The translations under genes and the position numbers were made by a program. Shown here piece after piece: positions 7,501 through 12,000 of a stretch of DNA of 12,000 nucleotides. The stretch spans positions 1-12,000 of the forward strand of contig CACWUI010000028.1 in assembly GCA_902764045.1 (NCBI GenBank), read 5' to 3'. Every line of letters starts with the position of its first letter. Positions within the stretch are counted from its first letter, which is position 1. The stretch is from an uncultured Lachnospiraceae bacterium (GTDB lineage: Bacteria; Bacillota; Clostridia; Lachnospirales; Lachnospiraceae). The notes below the pieces were generated by a model, which was not told the DNA's origin, made no database searches, and saw only the letters and a program-made list of their open reading frames with translations.

Positions 7501-7726
7501 GCTGCAGACCATGCGTAAGGATGCGGGCTTTGAAGTCATGGATAAGATAACCGCATGGATAAAGGCGGACAAGGTACAGGAAGCTGCCATGAAATATAAG
7601 GATCAGATTGCAGGCACGGTTCTTGCAAATGATCTTATTATCGGAGATGAACCTGAAAACGATGCATTTATAAAAGAGTGGGATATTAACGGGGAAAATG
7701 TGATACTTGCCGTAAGGAGAGATTAA
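4562..7726 (+). CDS. ileS: Isoleucyl-tRNA synthetase, type 2 (long form)
   Basis: This cytoplasmic class I enzyme charges tRNA-Ile with isoleucine. With this start it has 1054 residues. The HIGH motif is at 56-59 in GPPTANGKPHIGHVL, KMSKS is at 604-608, and the editing domain carries TTTPWT (224-229) and GTGIVHIAPAFGEDD (from 326). Zinc-type Cys pairs are at 183/186 (CPRC) and at 474/477 with 514/517. WDTHGLPVE after HIGH, where the common bacterial type has WDCHGLPIE, marks the eukaryote-like type 2 subfamily, whose characterised members are often mupirocin-resistant. ATG 4562 is preferred over the in-frame ATG at 4508: MVYEKVSSDMDF is the usual N-terminus, AAAGG lies nine bases upstream, and the 4508 codon would almost coincide with the predicted transcript start. 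Thirty-one bases separate it from fbp. No T-box leader was recognised. Confidence 0.97.
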   Translation: MVYEKVSSDMDFTAREDQIEDFWKSNDIIRKNLDLRKGSEYFTFYDGPPTANGKPHIGHVLTRVIKDMIPRYRTMKGYYVPRKAGWDTHGLPVELEVEKELGLDGKEQIEKYGIEPFVEKCRESVWRYKAMWEEFSSKVGFWVDMEQPYITYANDYIESEWWALKEIFDKGLLYKGHKIVPYCPRCGTPLSSHEVAQGYKEVKERSAIARFKKAGEDAYFLVWTTTPWTLPSNVGLCVNPEETYIKVKAADGYTYILAKALADKVLGGLAGSEDEKAYEILEEFRGKDLDRVEYEPLFECSKKKAEELGKNSHFVTCDDYVTMSDGTGIVHIAPAFGEDDARVGRLYDLPVVQFVDSHGNMTEETPYGGMFVKDADPEIIGDMKADGRLFSAPKFEHDYPFCWRCDTPLIYYARQSWFIRMTDVKDDLIKNNSTINWIPETIGSGRFGAWLENIQDWGISRDRYWGTPLNIWKCDECGDMNAIGSIEELKTVSENCPETIELHKPFIDNVTCKCEKCGGTKRRVPEVIDCWFDSGSMPFAQHHYPFENEDVFKEQFPAQFISEAVDQTRGWFYSLLAISTLLFNRAPYENVIVLGHVLDENGQKMSKSKGNAVDPMDALAKHGADGIRWYFYENSMPWLPNRFYDKAVTEGQRKFLSTLWNTYAFYVLYANIDEFNPLEHKIDRDSLTVMDRWILSRLNTMIKTVDDHLENYCITEAARCMEEFADEVSNWYVRRCRERFWAKGMEQDKINAYMTLYEVLVKFSKAAAPMTPFMTESIYQNLVAGIDKSAPESIHLCDFPESDGSVIDTDLEEKMGDVLQAVVLGRACRNATNIKTRQPIGKMYICAPFSLDEFYTDIIRDELNVKEVVWKTDVSEYTRYTLKPQLKTLGPKFGKSIGRIKQILEELDGNKAMEEVNATGLLTLDLDGEKISIEKDDLLIGMVQQEGFTADSDNGITVVFDTKLTPELIEEGHFREIVSKLQTMRKDAGFEVMDKITAWIKADKVQEAAMKYKDQIAGTVLANDLIIGDEPENDAFIKEWDINGENVILAVRRD

Positions 7727-7757
7727 GGAAGGGTTTTAGGTTTACGGAGGTTTGTTT

Positions 7758-9716
7758 ATGAATAACGACAAGTTCAGATATTTGAAAAAACTATCAGAGG
7801 AATATCCTGATATAAAAAGCGCATCTGTAAAAGCTGCCGAGCTTTCTGCCATGCTGAGCCTCCCTAAAGGCACCGAGCACTTTATGTCAGATATACACGG
7901 AGAGCATGAAGCGTTTTTCCACGTAATAAAAAACGGTTCGGGAGCAGTAAGAAGAAAGATCGATGATGCCTTCGGAGATACACTTTCAAAGGACGAAAAG
8001 GACGAGCTTGCTACTATTATATATTACCCGAGAGAAAAACTGGAGCTTATAAAGAGAGTGGGCGGTTTTACGGATGAAGAGTACGACGAGCTTATCCGTC
8101 GTCTTATTATCGTGTGCAGACAGTCTGTCTTTAAATACCCGGATCATGTGGTAAGAGAAGCTGTTCCGGAAAGCTACAGGACTATTATCGAAGAACTATT
8201 GAATGAAAATTCCACACCTTCGGACAAGGGAAATTACTACGCGGATATCATTTCCAATATCATCAGTCTGGGAATGGCGGATGATTTTATCAGGGTTATT
8301 TCCGAACTTATCAGATGCATGGTAATATCCCGTCTTCATATAATCGGAGATATTTATGACAGAGGTCCGGGTCCTCATTTTATCATGGACTTTCTGGAAA
8401 AATATCATTCATTTGATGTGCAGTGGGGCAACCATGATGTCATATGGATGGGGGCAGCGCTGGGCCATGGAGCATGCATTTGCAATATCCTCAGAAACAG
8501 TCTGAGATACGACGGACTTGATATCATTGATGAAGGCTATGGTATCAATATGCAGCCTTTGAAGGATTTTGCGGCGGAATATTACAAGGATGACCCATGT
8601 GAGTGTTATGCCATAAAGGACAGGGAGATCACATACGACAAAGAAACCCAGCTTACCATGAAGATGCACAAGGCAGCGACCGTTATCCAGTTTAAGCTGG
8701 AGGGCAAGCTTATCATGGACCACCCCGATTATAATATGGATGACAGGCTTATCCTTGACAAGATAGATTATGAAAAAGGCACGGTGCATCTTGAAGGCAG
8801 AGACATTAAGCTTAAGGATGCCCTTTATCCCACGGTGGATCCCAATGCCCCGTATGAGTTGAACAGGGACGAGCAGGAACTGGTAAACAGACTGTCTCTT
8901 TCATTCTCACAATGTGAGAAATTAAAAAGACATGCTGAGCTTCTTCTGTCAAACGGTGCATTATATCTTGCTTATAACGGCAACCTTATGTTTCACGGAT
9001 GCGTGCCGCTTAATGAGGACGGCACCTTAAAGGAAGTAACTCTTTACGGAAACAAGTACAAGGGTAAAGCCTTTTATGATGCTCTTGATGCCTGCGTAAG
9101 AAGAGGCTTTTCCTCGGACGATCCGGATGAGCGTAAAAAGGGAGCGGATATCTTATGGTATCTGTGGAACGCGCCGGATGCGCCGGCCTTCGGAAAGAAC
9201 AGAATGGCCACTTTTGAGAGATATATTTTGGATGATAAGGAGGCTCAGGCAGAGCATAAAAATCCTTATTATAATCTTATCGATGACGAAAAAGTTGCAA
9301 AGATGATACTGGAGGAATTCGGTCTGGATCCGGAAAAAGGAATCATCATAAACGGTCATGTGCCGGTCAAGCAGAGTAAAGGCGAGAACCCGGTAAAGGC
9401 AAACGGAAAAGTATTCATGATAGACGGGGGCTTTTCCAAAGCATATCAGAAAGAAACGGGGATAGCGGGATATACCCTGATATTTAACTCCAAGGGCAAG
9501 GTTCTTACCGCTCACAAACCTTTCACATCTGCCGATAACGCAATTAAGTACGGAGATGATATAATATCAACAGAGATAGCAAAGTCATCCGAAGAAAAGA
9601 GGATTCTCATTAAAGATACCAACCAGGGTGAGGAGATCAAAGGACTTATACAGGATCTTTTGGAGCTTATAGATGCGTACAAACGCGGAGACATTAAGGA
9701 AAGGAATGTTACCTGA
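7758..9716 (+). CDS. fbp: Fructose-1,6-bisphosphatase, class III
   Basis: This enzyme hydrolyses fructose-1,6-bisphosphate to fructose-6-phosphate in gluconeogenesis. The 652-residue protein is of the Firmicute class III type (about 640-670), built on a calcineurin-like metallophosphoesterase fold unrelated to the classical class I enzyme. Metal-site motifs appear in order: SDIHGEHEAF (D45, H47), GDIYDRG (197-203), GNHD (224-227), and the later INGHVPVK and MIDGGFSKAY segments typical of the family. Start ATG 7758 has a strong GGAGG (7746-7750) seven bases upstream; an in-frame TTG at 7752 lies too close to that site. The stop TGA shares its last base with the ATG of the next gene, indicating translational coupling with the PHP phosphatase. 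Confidence 0.95.
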   Translation: MNNDKFRYLKKLSEEYPDIKSASVKAAELSAMLSLPKGTEHFMSDIHGEHEAFFHVIKNGSGAVRRKIDDAFGDTLSKDEKDELATIIYYPREKLELIKRVGGFTDEEYDELIRRLIIVCRQSVFKYPDHVVREAVPESYRTIIEELLNENSTPSDKGNYYADIISNIISLGMADDFIRVISELIRCMVISRLHIIGDIYDRGPGPHFIMDFLEKYHSFDVQWGNHDVIWMGAALGHGACICNILRNSLRYDGLDIIDEGYGINMQPLKDFAAEYYKDDPCECYAIKDREITYDKETQLTMKMHKAATVIQFKLEGKLIMDHPDYNMDDRLILDKIDYEKGTVHLEGRDIKLKDALYPTVDPNAPYELNRDEQELVNRLSLSFSQCEKLKRHAELLLSNGALYLAYNGNLMFHGCVPLNEDGTLKEVTLYGNKYKGKAFYDALDACVRRGFSSDDPDERKKGADILWYLWNAPDAPAFGKNRMATFERYILDDKEAQAEHKNPYYNLIDDEKVAKMILEEFGLDPEKGIIINGHVPVKQSKGENPVKANGKVFMIDGGFSKAYQKETGIAGYTLIFNSKGKVLTAHKPFTSADNAIKYGDDIISTEIAKSSEEKRILIKDTNQGEEIKGLIQDLLELIDAYKRGDIKERNVT

Positions 9717-10447
9717 TGGACGACAGGAATAAATATTATGATATTCATGCCCATTTTCTTCCTTCCATGGACTTGGGGTGTAAAAACACTGACGACGCAT
9801 TGCAGATGATAAGCATGATGGAAAAGCAGTCGTGTCAGGGTGTTATTGCCACGCCGCATTTTTATCCCACGGAAACCGTTGATGATTATCTGAAGCGACG
9901 ACATGATAATTATACAACGCTTAGAGAGGCTCTTCAGGAAAGTCAGTATTCTGATTTTGATAAAAAAATAATACTAGGTACCGAAGTGGCATATCACCAT
10001 TCACTAGTTTTTGAGAATGGGATATTTAACCTGTGCATGGGAGATTCCAACTATCTGCTTCTTGAGATGCCTTTTTCCAAATGGACACCGGAGGTTCTTG
10101 AGGATGTGGAAAAGCTGATAAAGTACAGAGGTTTAAGGATCATCATTGCCCATTTGGAAAGGTTTTACGAGTACGGGAACAAGAAATATATAGAAAGGCT
10201 TCTGGACATGGATCTGGCCATACAGATGAACACGGCTCATTTACTGAAGTTCGGTGCGTTCAGGCATGCCAATAAGATGATAAAGGAGCAGAGGGTGGAT
10301 GTGCTCTGCACCGATTGCCACGGAACATTTTTCTATCCGCCCAACATGGAACAGGCTCTTGATAAAATGCGAAAGAGCGGTCTGGAGTCGGATATGAACA
10401 GAATGATGCAAAACAGTGTTGCTATTTACAAAACAGCAAGGGGTTAA
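9716..10447 (+). CDS. CpsB/YwqE-type PHP-domain phosphatase (putative protein-tyrosine phosphatase)
   Basis: This 243-residue protein belongs to the CpsB/CapC/YwqE group of manganese-dependent PHP phosphatases, which dephosphorylate bacterial tyrosine kinases controlling capsule or exopolysaccharide production. Visible metal-site motifs are DIHAHFLP (H11, H13), IATPHFYP (H48), GTEV (E90), IIAHLERF (H146), NTAHLLKFG and CTDCHG (D200, H202). The usual DDG after the first motif reads MDLG here, a mild deviation. The ATG overlaps the fbp TGA by one base, and an AAAGGA site lies at 9700-9705, ten bases upstream. No capsule genes or cognate kinase are in view, so the substrate could differ from the textbook one. 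Family assignment is good; the tyrosine-phosphatase function is inferred from the family. Confidence 0.82.
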   Translation: MDDRNKYYDIHAHFLPSMDLGCKNTDDALQMISMMEKQSCQGVIATPHFYPTETVDDYLKRRHDNYTTLREALQESQYSDFDKKIILGTEVAYHHSLVFENGIFNLCMGDSNYLLLEMPFSKWTPEVLEDVEKLIKYRGLRIIIAHLERFYEYGNKKYIERLLDMDLAIQMNTAHLLKFGAFRHANKMIKEQRVDVLCTDCHGTFFYPPNMEQALDKMRKSGLESDMNRMMQNSVAIYKTARG

Positions 10448-10461
10448 AGAAAGGAAATATT

Positions 10462-10989
10462 ATGAATCAGGATTTGGATAAGTACATAAGAAGCATACCG
10501 GATTTCCCTAAAAAAGGTATTAATTTCAGAGATGTGACCACATTATTAAAGGACCCTAAGGGACTGAAGGAAGCAGTGGACAGTTTCGAGGCGGCCCTTG
10601 AGGGGATTGATTATGATGTGGTGGTAGGCCCTGAAGCCAGGGGATTTCTTTTCGGAGTTCCCGTGGCTTATAACATGGGAAAGGGCTTTGTACCCGTAAG
10701 AAAGCCGGGAAAGCTTCCCGGAAACACCATCAGCCAGAGCTATGATCTTGAATACGGCAGCAATGAGATCGAGATTCATGATGATGCAGTTCTTCCCGGA
10801 CAGAGGGTAGTTATCATAGATGACCTTATGGCTACAGGAGGTACCATTGATGCCATAGTTAAGCTTATCGACCGAATGGGGGCTCAGGTTGTAAAGGTGG
10901 TATGCCTTATCGAGCTTGAGGGCTTCAATGCAAAGGATAATCTGGGAGATATTCCCTTTGAGAGCCTTATAAAATATCCCGACGCTTAA
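10462..10989 (+). CDS. apt: Adenine phosphoribosyltransferase
   Basis: This enzyme salvages adenine by joining it to PRPP to give AMP. The protein of 175 residues has the usual family length. It begins with the characteristic IRSIPDFPKKGINFRDVTTLL (9-29), then VVGPEARGFLFG (54-65), VPVRKPGKLPG (77-87), and the PRPP-binding loop VVIIDDLMATGGT (116-128). Start ATG 10462 follows AAAGGAAA, and the gene lies 14 nt after the PHP phosphatase and 12 nt before the MutS-like gene, so it sits inside an apparent operon with them. Nothing is unusual. Confidence 0.97.
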   Translation: MNQDLDKYIRSIPDFPKKGINFRDVTTLLKDPKGLKEAVDSFEAALEGIDYDVVVGPEARGFLFGVPVAYNMGKGFVPVRKPGKLPGNTISQSYDLEYGSNEIEIHDDAVLPGQRVVIIDDLMATGGTIDAIVKLIDRMGAQVVKVVCLIELEGFNAKDNLGDIPFESLIKYPDA

Positions 10990-11001
10990 AAGGAGATCAT
11001 A

Positions 11002-12000
11002 TTGGGGATTTGGATAATATTTGCCGTTATTGTGGCGGGCATAGCCATTGCCTCGGTATCGTCAAAAGGAAACAGAAACAGACTTGAAGAAGAAAAAATA
11101 AAAGATAACTGGGGGAAGCTTCAGGATAATGAATATACGTCCGAGGAGCTGGAGAATATCTCGTCTTACTATAAACTGGTAAGGGGGGATTCTTATTATG
11201 TTGACGATATTACCTGGAATGATCTGGAGATGGACAGACTTTATAAAAAGATGGACATCTCAAGATCGTCCATAGGGCGTGAGCATCTTTATAAAACACT
11301 TCGTATCCCCAAGTCAGATCTTCATGAACTGAAGACCTTTAATGATTCCGTTGAGTGGATGGGTTATGATGAAAAAACAAGATATTCCACTCAGTCCAGG
11401 CTTGACAGGCTGGGATTCGTAAAGAATTTTTCATTTGCCGATCATATAGATACGGTGCAGAATTTAAAACCCATCGGAAGCGGCATTTCCATCCTGATGG
11501 ATGTGCTCCTTGCGGCGGCGATCCTCTTTATGATCTTTGTAAACGCGCCTGCCGGGATAATCATGGCGGTGGGGATCGCCCTTGCATCCACTGCGATATA
11601 TTTTAAAAAGAAGCCCGCTATAGAGCCTTTCTTTTTCAGTCTCAGCCAGGTTTCAAGGATGGTGCGTACCGCCTGGGATCTGAAGGCCATCGCAGGTGAT
11701 TACAAAAATGCACCGGCTGGACTCAGGGAGACGATAAGAAATATAGACAGGTATTCTGAAGGCTTAAGAGGCTGTATAAAGGGTGACTGGCTTATAGCAG
11801 ACAGCAGAAGCACGGGTTCACCCGGCGAAGTGTTTATGAATTATATCCGTATGTTTACCCATGTGGATATCATTCATTACAACAGAGCGATTCCCAGAAT
11901 GCGGGGAAAGAAAAAAGAAATAACAGGACTCTATGAAAGCTTCGGATTTCTTGAGACGGTTATCTGTACGGCTTCCTTCAGCCTCGAACTCAGCTTTGAT
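11002..12000 (+). CDS. MutS-family membrane-anchored protein, 3'-truncated by window edge
   Basis: The frame is open from a TTG at 11002 to the window end (333 residues, no stop). AGGAG at 10991-10995, six bases before the TTG, decides the start; the next in-frame ATG is about 75 codons later. A hydrophobic segment (residues 3-19) is followed by a charged stretch, then DDITWNDLEMDRLYKKMDISRSSIGREHLYKTLRIP (66-103; key parts DDITW, SSIG and LR). This resembles the start of the core/lever region of MutS-related proteins. Two more hydrophobic segments follow at about 163-181 and 183-200. The C-terminal MutS ATPase domain (Walker A, DEXX) would lie beyond the window and is not seen. A family of ~600-residue MutS-like ATPases with N-terminal membrane segments fits, but their role is unknown to me and mismatch repair should not be assumed. 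Confidence 0.68.
   Translation, partial: MGIWIIFAVIVAGIAIASVSSKGNRNRLEEEKIKDNWGKLQDNEYTSEELENISSYYKLVRGDSYYVDDITWNDLEMDRLYKKMDISRSSIGREHLYKTLRIPKSDLHELKTFNDSVEWMGYDEKTRYSTQSRLDRLGFVKNFSFADHIDTVQNLKPIGSGISILMDVLLAAAILFMIFVNAPAGIIMAVGIALASTAIYFKKKPAIEPFFFSLSQVSRMVRTAWDLKAIAGDYKNAPAGLRETIRNIDRYSEGLRGCIKGDWLIADSRSTGSPGEVFMNYIRMFTHVDIIHYNRAIPRMRGKKKEITGLYESFGFLETVICTASFSLELSFD

Noticed and set aside
7123..7590. 155-codon minus-strand open frame with a Ser/Leu-rich product
   Set aside because: It overlaps ileS and another shadow frame, and its composition is typical of reverse-strand translation.

Overview
This window is a gene-dense, moderate-GC bacterial chromosome segment, most likely from a clostridial Firmicute and probably Lachnospiraceae. 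The evidence is the strong AGGAGG-type ribosome-binding sites, the class III fructose-1,6-bisphosphatase, the type 2 (long) isoleucyl-tRNA synthetase, a CsoR-family metal sensor, and a purine pathway that ends in a separate PurO-like IMP cyclohydrolase plus a stand-alone AICAR transformylase. The family assignment is from remembered gene content and has not been checked by a search. Nearly everything is housekeeping. No phage, transposase, CRISPR array, rRNA or tRNA was seen.

Layout. 1-2630 (+): the 3' part of pheA (prephenate dehydratase with ACT domain), then the IMP cyclohydrolase and the AICAR formyltransferase, tightly spaced and probably co-transcribed. 2631-2900: a 270-bp non-coding spacer between convergent genes that holds two separate fold-back repeats. 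One is an ~82-bp REPIN-like pair of inverted units; the other is an ~165-bp element with 32-bp inverted ends (29/32 matching) and nested inner hairpins. 2901-3764 (-): a PHP-domain phosphoesterase of the YciV/TrpH type. 3765-3886: a divergent intergenic region with a perfect CCCCCATGGGGG palindrome. 3887-4390 (+): a CsoR/RcnR-family regulator with an unusual N-terminal extension of about 85 residues containing nine consecutive histidines, followed by an intrinsic terminator. 4562-10989 (+): ileS, class III fbp, a CpsB/YwqE-type PHP phosphatase and apt. 11002-12000 (+): the start of a membrane-anchored MutS-family protein, initiated at TTG and cut by the window edge.

How the genes fit together. 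Three genes serve purine metabolism: two de novo steps (AICAR to FAICAR to IMP) and adenine salvage (apt). pheA feeds phenylalanine synthesis, ileS charges tRNA-Ile, and fbp serves gluconeogenesis. The CsoR-like gene has no visible metal-transport partner here; the palindrome upstream suggests autoregulation and possibly control of the divergent PHP gene. The most unusual items are the two fold-back elements, the His-rich metal sensor with its candidate operator, and the split PurH function. I see no convincing evidence of a wholly new multi-gene system.
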